DNA of 64,000 bases. Origin: Pyrus communis. Its lineage: Eukaryota; Streptophyta; Magnoliopsida; Rosales; Rosaceae. Under the pieces are notes generated by a model. The model did not search any database. It was not told the origin of the DNA and saw only the letters and a list, made by a program, of their open reading frames with translations. Where the stretch lies: assembly GCF_963583255.1 (NCBI RefSeq), contig NC_084816.1, forward strand, positions 6,460,600-6,524,599. Direction: 5' to 3'. The position numbers and the translations under genes were made by a program. Every line of letters starts with the position of its first letter. Position 1 is the stretch's first letter. This document shows, piece after piece, positions 1-12,997 of this stretch.

Positions 1-270
1 AGTGCGATAGGGTAAACCAATTCCATGACACCCATATGGGTTTGCTCTCCAATGCGAGAGGATAAACTAACTGCTCTCCAGCGCGAGAGGATAAACTAAT
101 TGCTTTTCAGCGCGAGAGGATAAACTAATCTCTAGTGCGAAAGGGTAAACCAATTCTCTGACACCCATATGGGTTTGCTCTCTAGTGCGAAAGGATAAAC
201 TAATTGCTCTCCAGTGCGAGAGGGTAAACTAAATCCCTGATACCCATCTGGGTAAGCTCTCCCGTTCGAG
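1..270. repeat. Short tandem repeat array with a higher-order period
   Basis: A unit of about 28 bp built around 'gcgagaggataaactaa' is repeated at least seven times with variants. A palindromic spacer, 'acacccatatgggt', occurs near 28 and again near 161. The whole block therefore repeats with a period of about 133 bp, visible by comparing positions 1-58 with 134-191. It probably belongs to the internal region of the LTR element that continues to 1671. The left end is cut by the window. Confidence 0.7.
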
Positions 271-1671
271 AAGGCCACATAGCTCAAAAGATCGAATGCT
301 TGAAGATTAACTAGGCAACAAATGGTCAAGGGGCAGCAGCCACTTTTACACTTAACAGTTCACTCATCCGACACTTCATCTTCAGCAACTCCAATCTTGG
401 CAGCTCCATTGTTGACTGCTCTATTTACGACAGCTAAGAAATCAAACTCAAGCAATTTCGTCATTTTTGGCAAACAGCCTAGATGTGGCAGCCCAAACTG
501 TTGCCCATGCCACACCACTTCCTCAGCCCATGCCAAGCCAATCCTTGGCTTCAATCAAGCCGAGCAGCATAAGCAATGGCCCCTGCCAAACCACCTCCTT
601 GGCCCATGCCAAGCCGACTCCTGGCCCCTGCCAGTTGACATGTCGCACCACCCTGACGGTTGCATTGTGACATCATTATCCACAAAGAAGACAAGAAAAA
701 TGAAAATTTTCTTACATCAGTGCGGCATGAAGAAAACGAAGAAATCAACGAAAGACGGTCCTTTGCACGGGCAAGATGTAAAAGATTGCTAGAGGAGGGG
801 GAACAAATATCCTCTAAACTTTCTCTCTCTTGTAGGGTAAAATAAATCATTCTTCAAAGTTGATTTAATAACCCACTTAAGGTGGACTTAAATAGGCTTT
901 GATAGAAATTTATTTCCCTTTCCTAGAAGGATCTAATTTCCTATTAAAGAGGGAATCTACATCAAAATAGGAAGTAGTCCAAAGTTTCCTACAACAAGAA
1001 AATCTCTACACCTGTTGTCCTTTTTTGCGAGCAGCCCAATAGATGTGTGGGCATCTGTAGAGCCAAAAATAATCACAAGGCGACGCGTGGATTTTTGGAT
1101 AGAAGAGGACAAAAATACCCTTAAGGCATACCGGGATTCCTACGCGCAAGCAGCAAACAAACATCCCTCAACCAAGTCAAAAGTGCCCAAAATAGGTAAC
1201 AAATTCAAAACTATTTCATCCACCCTCATCCTATATTCTCCACATGGTAATTATTCCATAACCCCCAAAAGATTTCTTTTAAATTGTGTTAATTAGTCAA
1301 TTAATAGATTGATTACCTAATTAATCTATTAATGGCTAATTAACTACAAATTACACCCAAAAAATACCACAAATGGCCGGTCCCTATTCTCCTAATAGGG
1401 CCGACCATATCCCTATAAATAGCTCTCCATTCTCTCAAAAAAACTACTTCCAAGTCTCTTGCAAAACTCTACAAAATTCTCCAAACACTCTTCCCTCAAA
1501 ATTCTAACTTTGGCATCGGGGGTTCTTCGGCCAAAGTCCGCCCCCCCCCCCCCCCCCCCCCCACAAATTCATAGTGGCCGCATGAGGCTTTTTGGCCTTG
1601 ACCAAATGTGTGATTTGTTTTGTAGGTGCAATTTTGTCCAAGAAGGAGAAGGCGGCAATTTGCATCCACAA
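271..1671 (+). mobile_element. 3' part of an LTR retrotransposon: internal region and probable 3' LTR (831-1671)
   Basis: A segment starting TGTAGGG at 831 and ending TCCACA at 1671 has the TG..CA ends of an LTR. It contains a TATAAATA promoter box near 1416 and a downstream 'ctaactttggcatcggggg' stretch of the kind I know from plant Ty3/gypsy LTRs. A purine-rich tract, agaggagggggaac, lies at 790-803, about 28 bp before the proposed LTR start, which is further than usual. The internal part 271-830 has no gag or pol similarity I can see, so a large non-autonomous element is likely. The 5' LTR lies outside the window, so neither the LTR pair nor the target duplication can be checked. Confidence 0.45.
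1541..1562. repeat. Uninterrupted run of 22 C
   Basis: Homopolymer inside the probable LTR. Such a run is prone to polymerase slippage, so its length here may not be exact. Confidence 0.9.
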
Positions 1672-4541
1672 TGAGTACTAGAGAAAGTGTGAGTTTCTCC
1701 ATAAAATCTCTAATCCAATACTTGAATATCATGAACCAAATCAACTAGAGCGTACAGTTGATTTGATTCATTTTCCTTGATGTCCTACTGCATGTTATCA
1801 GATTCCTTACTTCTCCAATTCCTTTATATATTAAGTAAACAATCCTTAACATTCAAGTCATCTCATTATTCAACTTATTGACAAATCTCAAAGTACATCC
1901 ATATCCACATGTAACGGGTATAAACGTTTAACCATTGCCTCTCCTATAGTATTCGTCAAGTGTGAGAGGATTAGTGCATGCATTCGTTACGTGTAAGTTT
2001 TTCTGTTATATCGTACGTACAATGTGACAATAATCTCCTTCTCAAACATGTTTTGTTACAAGCCAAGGAACTCCAATCATCTTACCAAATAATTATGTCT
2101 TCAGATTTTTGCACTGCTGAAATGACTTCAGAAATTACAGCATGCATGTGCGAGTGATAAAAGAAAATTCGCAGCAATTGATCTCCATATATTTGCTTGT
2201 CATGGGCCATGGCTGGTGTGTCACTTCCAGAACAAAACTACAAAGTAAGTATAATATTATTCTAAATTTCATTTATGTATGCAAAACCAACAGCTTTTGA
2301 ATATTCGTGGAACAACTCGATCTGCTTTTGTTTGTCTCTTTATATATCCAGGAGGGCGCCATGACAGCCAAACCTTCGATCGATAGAACCCTAGAAGGAG
2401 GATAGGCCAAGAAATCCTGGCCAAAACTGAGGTCCCACCTTATTTTCTGCAAAATTCTTCGGATTAAATTATGATTATTTGCTTCAAATAAGATAGATAA
2501 TGTTGGATTTTGGGATTCTCTTGATTATATATTTCAAGAGTAATGTTTAAGATATGCATATTTCAAAGAGTAATGTTGAAGAAACTATTTTTTTGTTAAT
2601 ACTACGACATATTTGTATTAAGAGGCGAATAGGCTATATAATCAGATCATCTGTGTAAGTCATAACGCGTTAGCGCACATACTCTTCCTCTATCTATAGG
2701 CAAAATTCTATCCGGATCTATGAATCTTCTCAGCATCAAATTTTGAGATAAACCACATAATGGGACAATCATTACAATTTAGTATCAAGCTCGTAATTTT
2801 TATGAGTCGAACTTAAAACTTTTACGGTACAAGTATAGGAACCAGCTTTTGATATATGTATTAATGCAAGCATGTTTCATTCATCTTTAGTAGCGGCTCA
2901 CTTCGGAATTTTTTTTTTTACTAACATAAAACATTAGGGGTAATTTACATGAGGTTACAAAATATTTACATTAAGATTATTGGATCAATCAACATTTTAT
3001 GCGTTTAAGGAGAGGTGAGAGGTCAATGAAGAGAAAGTTCAATAAGTGATATTGATCTTAGTTTGGACGAAAAATTGTTTATACTAGCTTTAGTTGAAGG
3101 GTAAAATTGTTTCTGTTGACCTACGTTAGGAAATAAAATATCTATCAACCAATGCCAAAATATGAAATACCTACTAATCATAAATATTTGGACGAGAAAC
3201 TTTCAAAACACCAAGAAACTTTTAACTCAATTGCTAGAAATGAACTACAAGGCCAATAAACAAAGAACTTTCGAGGTACCAATGAACTATTCAAGAACTA
3301 GAAACCTATTACTAAAACACTACAAATGCACCACAAAGATGACGGACTTTCAATTCATTTAGTCATTTTTCAAGTCCTATTTAATTTGTGTGGTGCAATC
3401 CTAGCACATTTGACCTAAATTTCATGAAGCTTTAAAGTCCAGGAAAACTAAACGACTTTATCAGTTCGTATTAGATCCTAATGGAATGAGTTGGTGTCTC
3501 AGGCATATTGATATTTCAATCAAAATTATAGGATTAGACTTGAATACAAATTAAGTGTAACGGAACGAGGATATTGTAATGACTAATTGGCTTATTGTAC
3601 GTTTGTTGCTTAGTAATATAAAAATAAAGTGTAGAATAAAGTATTTGGAATGCTAATAATAATTCCTTTGAGTATTTGTAGAAGTTGAAAAGTATTAAAA
3701 TTTAGTTGGGCCCACCGACCCAAGGTTGTAATGGGATGGGGCCATCAAATTGACAGCCGCTTTGGGATTTTTTGGACCACAATCCACGTGGAATGGAACT
3801 TGCTATGTTTGTTTCCCAGCTCTAAATTATTATCATTTGGATAAACTGACGATTGACTCTCGAAATTATTATCCTTAGTTGAAAATTGAACCATTGAATT
3901 ATTTTTTTGTTACATTAACTCTTTTTGAATTATTGAAATCAGACAATTAATCTCTTACCATCAAATTTGATGAAATTTTATCTATTTTGTCATCAAATAT
4001 TGGCACAACTTTACATCAAAAGTGAATCATGTATTAGTCACGTATCGGTATTTGACGGCAAAGTAGAAAAAATTACAAAAAAAAAAAAAAAAAAAATTAG
4101 GTCAATTTCAATTAGAATAATAATTCAGGGGCTCAAATGACAGCTTACTCATTTTTTGTGCATTAGCCAAACACACAACAATGCTTTCTTAATTCAAAAC
4201 TTCATGAGGAAGGATGTTATCTTTGTCCAAGTTTCCAAGTAGTAGTGTGTCATTAGGAATTCAAATTTTGAAAATTTGTATTATTGCAGATTAGAATGGA
4301 GGAATAGATACTTGAAGAATGGGCAACTTTTGGCCAAGTCGCGTGATAACAGCGACATTACTTCTTGTTTAGGTAAAAAGTCTAACCTCTCACAAGCAGC
4401 ACTATTTCGGCCAAGTCGAGTACAAAGTCTTCCTCTAAAGGCAAACCAATCATGACACCTGTCCTTTTGAGCTTTAGACTGGCCACTTCAAAGATTTTAT
4501 GATCAAACTTGAAATGAGAAGATAAATATCACGAGACTAAG
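1672..4541. other. Intergenic, no gene seen
   Basis: AT-rich sequence with no open frame that resembles a protein, no tRNA-like fold and no element with recognisable ends. It has short A and T tracts, including a long A run near 4077-4097. Confidence 0.6.
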
Positions 4542-4843
4542 AACTAGTTAGTGTCTGTATCAAGATTCAATAATGCAGATATACTTGATGAGATGATTGC
4601 GAAAGCAGAGTGTATATGAAACCTGATGTGCCCAAAATCGTTAACTAGTTAGTCTCCGTATCAAGATTCAATATTGCGGATGTACTTGATGGAATGATTG
4701 CAAGAGGAAAGCATATATGAAACTTGATGTGTCCAAAATCTTCTACTAGTTAGTCTCCGTATCAAGCTTCAATAATGCAAATACACTTGATGGGATGATT
4801 GCGAGATGAGAGTGTATATGAAACCTAATGGGCCCAAAATCCT
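4542..4843. repeat. Three tandem copies of a 101-bp unit
   Basis: Copies begin at 4542, 4643 and 4744, each opening with 'actagttagt' and 'cgtatcaag' or a close variant. Each ends with a 'gcccaaaatc'-like stretch. The copies differ at roughly 10-15% of positions, so the array is not recent. There is no coding frame across it. Confidence 0.85.
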
Positions 4844-5859
4844 TTTTGGGAAAATGGAATTTATTGTTGAACGGTGTTTGTTTTGTTAATAAATGTGACA
4901 TTTGAAAGAGAAAATATGTTATGTCGTCGATGATATACGTTTTTATGTTTACAACACTCACACACAATTGCAAGGCAAATTGTCCCTCTTCCTTGGAAGA
5001 CGAAAAATAGAATAAGTCCTTAAACTTAGCTCAAGCGGTGAGTGATAATAGTAATGTGTTAGAATTAGCATAGCTAATCACCTCCAATAAGACCCCAAAA
5101 AATTGTTAAATAAGACCCACAAAGCAGATTACCTGTGGATCAATTTTTATTAATTGCATTAGCTGAACAAATTTCAACAAAATGCAATACCCACTTCTGC
5201 CCAACATGGCTTAAGATGAATACGACTGTACTAAGTGGAAGCCACCTAAGAACATTAAGAAACCTACCTACATCAAGAATGTTACTATAGCGGGATTCCA
5301 AGTTAATCACACACTAACACGTTACAGTCTGTGACTGAAAAGAATATCCTTACAGTAGCATTTCCATTGTAGTTCTTCTCGAACCGAGTCTTTAGACAAA
5401 GGATTCTAAAACCCTTTTCTAGCAAACATGACTTAAATTGGTAATTATACCAATATAAAGGTGAAGAAAAACAATGGTAAAGGAAGAATGAGATTAACCT
5501 AACCACATGATAGTGAATAATGATTAACCCACAAGGTCCCCACTTGAACTAACCAACACCTTAATCACTCCGCACAATTTGTCAATTTTGTCTGGAATCC
5601 TTCATGAAAGCTCAGACAAAAATGTTGCAGACCATTCATGGTTTTTTTACCCTACCTCCCCCAAAAGCCCGAGTAAACAGTATCTCAAACTAATAACGCA
5701 TGCACCTCTAAACAAACCCGCAAGCTAAAAAAATATAAGTAATGGCAGTGTAATGAAGAAGATAAAAAACCCTTGCAACCTCTAAGATTAATACAGAAGT
5801 AAAATCCTTTTTCAACACTAATTAACAGAAGAAAAGAATTAACAGAGATCTCTTGGTAA
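4844..5859. other. Intergenic and 3' flank of the membrane-protein gene
   Basis: No gene is seen. The last 50 bp before the stop codon contain a short direct duplication, 'aattaacagagatct', in what is presumably the 3' UTR of the minus-strand gene. Confidence 0.5.
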
Positions 5860-6828
5860 TTAACAGAGATCTAATTGCCCCATCTTGTCCAGTTGGTTTG
5901 AACATGTAGGAGAAGAAACCAGTGGAAGTACCTTGGAAGAGCTTGGAGGATTCTGATGATTCTCCTTGTTCTTGCCAACAACGAGTCTTATAAAGGACCC
6001 CTCTCTCTCTTCTGCTGTCGTTGTTGAATTTGTTGAAGCTTTAGCCCCACAATCTTGAGCTGCAGAAGCTGCAGAACCACCATTTTTAGCTGCCCTTTTC
6101 TCAGCTTCCTCCATCAATCTCCTCAGCAGCTTCTCCTCTGCATCTCTCAAGAACTTGAACTTCGGAGGGGGTGAAGATTTCAGCCTGTTCATCTCAGCCT
6201 CCGTGGAGGATTCAAAGAGGGGGTTGAATCCATGGTGCTTGTAGGCCTCCAAATTGCTCAAAGGTGTAGGTTTTACTGATGGGGAGGGCATAGGGGAGAG
6301 AGAAGGTGTGTCCACAGCCAAAATTATATCACTCAAGCTTCTAGTTCTTGACCCTTTTCTGCTACTTCTAGATTTCCCATCTTCTGACTCCAAATCCTCC
6401 TTTTCTTCCTCCTTGATTGTGAACAAAAACCTTGGTGGGCCAGCCAGATTGTGCAGCCTCATCAGCTCTGAGATTTCCACATTTTCTTCCCCATTGAGCT
6501 TCAACAGCAAATCCTTTCTAGAACCCTGTTCCAAATCCGGCTCGCTACTTCCATTGACATTCACATCTGGCTCTCTCAAATTCTCATGGGAATTTGAATT
6601 TCCATTGCTGCTGGTGTGAAGAGAATTGGGTTTTTTGAAGCAATTAAATTGGAAGATTTCCTTTGCCTGGTTGCTGCTGATGTAGTCATCATCTTCTTCC
6701 TCTTCAATCTCTCTGTTGGTGATTCTCTTCTTCCACCATAGCAGGTAATAAAGCTCTGCAACAAGTGCCAACAGCAGGGACCCAAAAACCACGCTCAACC
6801 CAATTCCCAATCCACTCAAAGACGTCAT
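5860..6828 (-). CDS. Uncharacterised plant single-pass membrane protein, 322 aa
   Basis: One uninterrupted coding exon of 322 residues. Residues about 8-31 form a hydrophobic segment (LGIGLSVVFGSLLLALVAEL), followed directly by YYLLWWKKR. This looks like a signal anchor with a positively charged cytosolic side. The rest is polar and low in complexity: an acidic patch near 42-50 (EEEEDDD), a conserved-looking stretch with LMRLHNLAGPPRFLFTIKEE near 122-141, a Ser/Arg-rich part leading to SLSDIILAVDTPSLSP, and a charged helix with FKFLRDAEEKLLRRLMEEAEK near 223-243. I recognise the layout from uncharacterised plant proteins but know no function for it. The start is the first Met, placed at once before the membrane segment. 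The codon pattern and clean frame suggest a real, expressed gene. No catalytic motif is visible. Confidence 0.8.
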   Translation of the reverse strand: MTSLSGLGIGLSVVFGSLLLALVAELYYLLWWKKRITNREIEEEEDDDYISSNQAKEIFQFNCFKKPNSLHTSSNGNSNSHENLREPDVNVNGSSEPDLEQGSRKDLLLKLNGEENVEISELMRLHNLAGPPRFLFTIKEEEKEDLESEDGKSRSSRKGSRTRSLSDIILAVDTPSLSPMPSPSVKPTPLSNLEAYKHHGFNPLFESSTEAEMNRLKSSPPPKFKFLRDAEEKLLRRLMEEAEKRAAKNGGSAASAAQDCGAKASTNSTTTAEEREGSFIRLVVGKNKENHQNPPSSSKVLPLVSSPTCSNQLDKMGQLDLC

Positions 6829-7200
6829 ATTTCTCTCTGGAATTTCATAGCCTCATAGCTTCCAAAATCTCTCAGTTTTCCCTACTATAAACAAAACCCA
6901 CAAGCAAAAAATAAGAACCCAGAAATTTAAGCCACTGAATAACAGAATAAGTACAAATTCTCTAAAAAGCTAAGAACCCACAAAGTAAACTTTTGAAACT
7001 TCTGAATTTTTCACACGAATTTTACACACTACAAAAATCTCCACGAAAGTTGCCTCAGGCGCACGCAACGAAGAAAAAGAAATCAGGGACTGTGAAATTC
7101 GGCGGAAAAAGAAAAGCAAAATATAAACTTACCTTTAAAGTCCAAGATTTCAACCACCCAGAAGGGCAACAGCCACCACCACAACTTGTATAGAAGTAGA
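6829..7200 (-). promoter_or_regulatory. 5' leader of the membrane-protein gene with a possible intron
   Basis: On the minus strand a good donor (AAAG|GTAAGTTT) lies near 7133-7140, and an acceptor-like 'tccag' lies a few bases before the start codon near 6838. A leader intron of about 300 bp is therefore possible. This is inferred from splice-site appearance only. Confidence 0.3.
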
Positions 7201-9745
7201 GGAATCAACGGAGGGTAAAAGCTCGAAGCTTTGTTTGCAACAGAAGGTCAAATTAAAATTTTATTTTTTGCGAAGCATTCAGTGAAAGTGTAAGGCTTTT
7301 TTTCTTCTTTTGAAATTTTTTTTCGACTTTGATGGTTTTGGTTTTGATAATTGGAAAGCAACCCACATGGATTTGGAAAAGCGTGTGTGCCAATTTAATC
7401 ATTTTAAAAAAGGAAGTTAAAAAAATGGAAAGGAAAGATTAGGGTTCAGAATTGACTGCAGGTGAATGACAGCTTCTTGTAATATTATCTAAATTAAATA
7501 TCCTCCGTAATAGAGAAGTGTTAATCGCACTCTAGTATTTTATCTTTCTACTCAAATAATCGATAAGGATCTTAAAAGATACATAATGATAATAGGTTCG
7601 GCGCTAAAAGGTAACAGCTGCTCTAGACTTACATTGAATTGTGGAAGGAATGAAGAAGCTGAATTCAACAAAAAAAAAAAAAAAAACCATCAAGGGTGAT
7701 GATATAAAGAATTCTGGAACGAAAAAGTTTAGATAAGCTTTCTACTTAAAAGGATAAGAAGCTAGCAACTAATGATGATTGGATATTCATGATAGTTATT
7801 GGAGTGCATAATCACGCAGCAGAGCATTTAGAAGATCATTTATTTGTTGATAGATTATCATTGGAGGAGACTTCGTTTGTTAAATAAATAACATTTTAGT
7901 TTTTTTTTTTTAAATATCGGTGGAAAAATAGCATGTTAAAGGTTATAGTAAGAATAATAGTGGATTTTAATTTTTTTTTTTTTTAACTTTTAAATTGAGT
8001 GAAATTATAATATAGTTAAAAAAATAACACATTAAGGCGGGTCTAGCAACTCTCCTGCAATACTATTGTTGAAACAAATAACTTTTTTTGTTCCATAAAT
8101 TTCATACATGTAGTACGTAGATTAGTTATACGATGAAGAAGAAAAATCACGTGTGGAGTGCATCTGACAAATTATTTATTCATTTTTCTAAACAAAACTT
8201 ATTATTTTCTATTCATTGTTCCATATTTCATGCAACATGGGAATTAATACCCTCGCACCAAGTATTGTATATCTATTTAATAAGGGACAGATCTTTAGCA
8301 TTATTATTTTTTTTTTAACATATCTTTTAATATATGTTTTTGTGAAACTCATTTCGTAATGTATTTCAACAATTTAAGTCATCTATCTTTTATATATTCT
8401 CTCAAATATCATGTTTATCAAATTTGAAACCATATGACGGTCAAATAGGTTTTAGAATTTTTTTTTTTATAGAACTGTATTCGTCAATTTTCTTTCAGAC
8501 AAATGTCTTACTGATTTTAAATTTATCTAAATGTTTACAAAAAAATTATTTATGAATAATGTTCTAAAAGATAGAGTTCAAAAAAAAAAAAAAAAAACAT
8601 TTATCAAAAAATGTTTAAAAAGAGTGGTGCCACGAACTTGTCTCTTATATTTTTTTTGTTCAATGTTTTCAAAATTAATAATCAGATTAAACAAAGACTA
8701 GTGGTAGTGCATCAGCCAAGCTGCCCATCCACGTAATACAGCGTGATTTAAAGGGACACTGCCAAACAATACACTTGTCACCCATCATCATCGACCTGGC
8801 CTTTCCTGGTGACATTCAACCTCCTGCAAAAGCTTCTTCGGCCAACAGATATAAAATCCTTACTTTCTGCAGACCCAAAAAAAGCAGGAAAAAGGGTTTA
8901 GTTTCTTTTTTGTTTTTTTTTTCTGGTTTCTTTTTGTGTAGCTAGTTTCTTAGGAATGAACTTGGCACAACAGAAATGTATGCTCTTCTACGACTGATGT
9001 GATTAAAAGATCACGGCTTTTAGTCTTTATTTGCAAGGTAAATGTAAGTGCGTACGAGAGACGTTTCTTCCCCTCTTTCCAAGCAAGGAGTTTTGTTAAC
9101 TTGGTGTCGCCCCATTATGGTTGGTTTTTCTGGTTTCACACAACCTTCACTTATATGTCACTCTATGGAAAAAGCTTAGAGAGGTGACCTTCCTTAACTC
9201 TAGCTTTAGCATCTTTCCTAGTGGACAAAGAGAAAATTACAACAGAATCTTGATCAAATATATTGTGTTTTGTCTTTTAAGTTAAGTAATTAATTCACCT
9301 CTTTTCCACACATATTCCCCTTTTACCTTTTGTTTCCTTGTAACTTTTAAAGAAATTCAAGCCTACAATTACAAACCACTAAACTCCAATGAGGAGAAAT
9401 GTTGGTTGGAAAAACTATATTTCATACAAGTTAAACAAAACCAAGTGAGTATGTTTTCTTGTTCAACACTTTAACTTTGGATTAACGAAAAAGATCATAA
9501 CAATTGAGGCAATATGCCACTTTGTTCAACAATGTTATTTATAAATATTGTTTCAAGTAGCGCTTTTTTTTCTTCATAAAATACTTCCAACAAAAACACT
9601 TACGAATCTTAAACCATTTTAAATCGACATTCTAATTTATAAATCTCCATCTCATCTCTCTTATGAGTTTGGTAAAAAGTATTTGACTATATTTTTTGAA
9701 TTCCTAATATTTCAAATAGTTATTATGCGAATTTTTTTCTTAATG
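7201..9745. other. Intergenic, AT-rich, no gene recognised
   Basis: Long A and T tracts and no protein-like frame. Near 8850 a 'gatataaaatcc' box is followed by a C/A-rich leader-like stretch, which could mark a transcript start, but no coding sequence follows. Confidence 0.5.
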
Positions 9746-10022
9746 AACTAAATAAAGGAGGCAAATATGGGGTGGCTCAGTGGTTAGGGACAAATTCTAG
9801 GCTCGTATTCCACACAATACGTCTTAGGTTCAATTCCTGATACTGGTGAATTACACGATGGTGGTCAGAGGGAGGTTGAAACGCCTCTGTGCATCTTTCT
9901 AACCTTCGAAAAGTAGACTAACATGACGAAATCATTAGGTGATCTTAAAAAAATAAAACATAAAAAAATAAAAATAAACAAATAAACTAACTAACTAACT
10001 AAAAACTAAATAAAGGTGGCAA
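9746..10022 (+). mobile_element. tRNA-derived SINE with 19-bp target-site duplications
   Basis: The element body (9765-10003) carries an RNA polymerase III A box (TGGCTCAGTGG, 9773-9783) and a B box (GTTCAATTC, 9828-9836) about 45 bp apart. It ends in an A-rich tail with an 'aacta' repeat. It is bounded by the direct repeats 'aactaaataaaggaggcaa' (9746-9764) and 'aactaaataaaggtggcaa' (10004-10022), which differ at one base. Internal pol III promoter, A-rich tail and a long target duplication together define a SINE inserted by LINE machinery. One mismatch between the duplications suggests a fairly recent insertion. The family is not identified. Confidence 0.85.
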
Positions 10023-12360
10023 GATTTGGGTTTTTGTATATTTGTATTGGCAAGAAATAAATAAACTACTCTAATTTACGTGGAGAGTAATTCCTTTTTT
10101 TTTTTTTTTTTTTATGAATAAACGAGTATATTAGAAAAAGAAGAAAGGACTAAGCCCAATTAACTCTTGGGCTTTTGGCACGTGTCGTTGAGAGTAATTT
10201 CAAAACAACTGCATGGCAGGTCAATTAAAGCTTGGGTTGGCGGATGGAATTCAATCAATGAAAATTGGTGGAGGCCCGAATCAGTAGGGGCTTGTGCAAG
10301 GCATGCGCCCCTCTAGTTGTCAAAGTGACATGGACCTAGGGTGTGCCCATTTTTTGAGTCATTGATGATCAATGCGATGTCAAATCGGAAATATTTGTGA
10401 TTTACCCCGTCATGAAATGAAAAGTTGATTATCGTAGGATCATGATTTTTCAAAATTGAAGTAAAAAGGATCAGAATACATATACCTTAGAAGTCTGTCA
10501 TGAACTCAACAATCTTCATTATAGAGCTGACTAAGCAGATCATCAATCCCACCATCATCTTGTTCCAAAATCAATAGGGCGAAGTCCGTCAACTTTGCTG
10601 AGATAGACTATATTTGTTTCCCAAGATTCGGGAACCTAATCCAACAATGAATCATCAGGTTTTCTATAATCTTAGAGTCCTTATAATTGACATGCGCATC
10701 AAGTAATCACACGATTAAGAGAATACAATATATACTTCTTAGATATCCAATGGGATTTCTTTGTTTAATAAGGATTATACTATCCTAAAAAGCCATCTCC
10801 TCGAATGGTGTAAATACGCGCTTTTAGGATTCATCTATGGTAGTGCAATCTTTGCATACTTATTTCTTGCCTATTGCTTGAGTCTTAATATTACTTACTA
10901 ACTTGACCATTGAAGGGCATTTGACCGACACACCCTAGTCCTTGGCTGTTTGTTCTTTTACAGGTTAACAAGTTTGGGCATCTCCACCACACGCGGCAAT
11001 GCACAAATTTAATTCCAACATCTACCATTTTCGATCCAAATCTGAATTGATCCACATTAGCCATCTAGGCAATTTTGGAGACAATGATATTTACACGTGT
11101 TTGCTAACACATTTTACTACAGATAAGTCTTACATACATTAGTAGATTTTACTTTTATTAAAAAACATATTAACAAATGTGTCAATTTTATATGAACAAA
11201 TCATATTATTGAGTGTTAGGATGTCTTTTAAATATAGGAGCCTTCACCGTATGGTTCGTGGGCAAGGGGGATTGGAGTGGATTTTCCTTTCCAATACTAC
11301 CCCGACCTTTTTATGATAAACCAAAAAACACCCTTTCGAAAAGCTATCTCACAAAACTCTTACCTACACACTTTTGAATAAGGATATTTTAGTAATCAAC
11401 ATGAGTGTCTCACTCCCGCTCAAGCATACTCCTATCGTTACTAAACAGCTTAGTAGGAATTGTATCACTCCCACCCCTACTCACTCTTATTTTAAGTATG
11501 TAAACATGCCGTCAAAGTTATTGGCTAAACATTTGTTACTACTACTCTGTACGTGCAAATTAAAGTGATAATGACTCTATTAAATATGGGTCATAGCCAC
11601 ATAAAACTATTAATAAACGAGAATAAAAGTTATATCTTATATGACTGTATCCACAAAAATAGTTAATAGATGATAAACAATAGATGTGAGTCCAGACTAT
11701 AATCACAAATTTTACCAATACAACACAACACGAAACGACATCTACCCTAATTCGAATAGAATGAGCCTCAATCCTCATTCCTCAATCCTCATCAACATCA
11801 ACATCAACATCAACTCACACGTACGTAGTCTGTGGGTGGACACGTGATACAAACCCCTTGGACTTTATAATGACAAATCACACAGAGAAAAGGTTACGGG
11901 TCAAAGGAATGATATGAATCATAGGTCGGTGGGTGGACAACGGTTGTATCATATATATTACTAATTTACTAGTACAAGTCTACCTGGAGAAGATATCAAG
12001 ATATCATTTAATTACCATTATAATTATTAATTAATGTTAACCCCAGGTTGGGGTTGGCTGCTTAAAGAAATCATTAATTAGTTAATTAATGTTAATGAGG
12101 AGGAAAATCAATTAGCTATGAGGCTCTGTGTGTGTGTCGTGTGGTCAGTGTGATGGTGAAATGGTTGGGACTAATCTTTGACCGTTTAAGGTGAGTGGTG
12201 TGTTGGGGTTCGGAGGAACTGCCACTTGTTTGGGATGGATTTTATTTTCTAAAACAATAACGCGGACAGCTGGCTTGTCCTTCTTAAAAACGCGGTTTAC
12301 ATTTTATTTTATTTATAAAAAAAACAATATTATTTGCTCCTTATTATTAACTATTCTTCT
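10023..12360. other. Intergenic, no gene seen
   Basis: AT-rich, no protein-like frame. A short microsatellite-like 'atcaac' repeat lies near 11789-11812. Nothing else stands out. Confidence 0.55.
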
Positions 12361-12485
12361 TTATTTGTAAGTAAGATGTGTTAGGTTTGATTTTCTCTAA
12401 AGACGAATTTGAATCATATTATTACTAGTCCATTATAAGGCTTAACCTACTCCCCACCTCCAATTAGTGTAAATAATATATCATG
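12361..12485 (+). mobile_element. Au-like SINE fragment (3' part)
   Basis: The segment has the B-box-like 'ggtttgattttc' and the body that I associate with Au SINEs of dicots: 'gacgaatttgaa', a 'ctagtccattataaggctta' stretch, and 'ccccacctcc..ttagtgtaaataatat'. The A-box end is missing or too diverged. The assignment rests on recognition of the 3' body. Confidence 0.5.
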
Positions 12486-12997
12486 TATCACGTGTATATA
12501 TGGGCATTGGAGGCTTTTGTGGGATGAGATTTCCATTTTTTTTTTTAAATGGGGATTAGTTGTAAGGCTCACACATCGAACTTCAAAGATCTGAACCGTC
12601 TACTTTTTAAGTTGCATCTCATAGATTATCTTCACAAAATAGTAGCAAATAAATATTAGCCAAATTGGAAATATATGAGACATCTAATTTAGTTCAAAAC
12701 AATTGACGAACACTTTGTTCTATAAGAGACAATAAAATGAAATTTCATCGTGATAATTAAATAGGCAAATAGTTTTGGATTGAATTGAATTGTTTCAAGG
12801 ATGATCTATGAATCGAGATTTACAAAAAAAAAAAAAAACAGTTCAGATCATTAAAGTTCGATTTAGAGTAGGTCCCACAACTAAGCCCCATTTAAAAAAA
12901 AATGTCAATTTTTTCTCTCTTAAAGCTTGTATTTGTATTAATGTTTGAGAGAGGATCCTTGCCAGTTTCTCTTTGGATCCTCAAATCACATTCGTTA

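Noticed and set aside
1..270. Array of short repeats that could be taken for a CRISPR
   Set aside because: Units are adjacent and diverged, spacers are not unique, and the genome is a plant nuclear genome.
6254..6619. Open frame antisense to the membrane-protein gene
   Set aside because: Ser/Leu-rich shadow of the real minus-strand exon.
9773..9836. tRNA gene suggested by A-box and B-box sequences
   Set aside because: No cloverleaf can be formed. The boxes belong to the SINE at 9746-10022.
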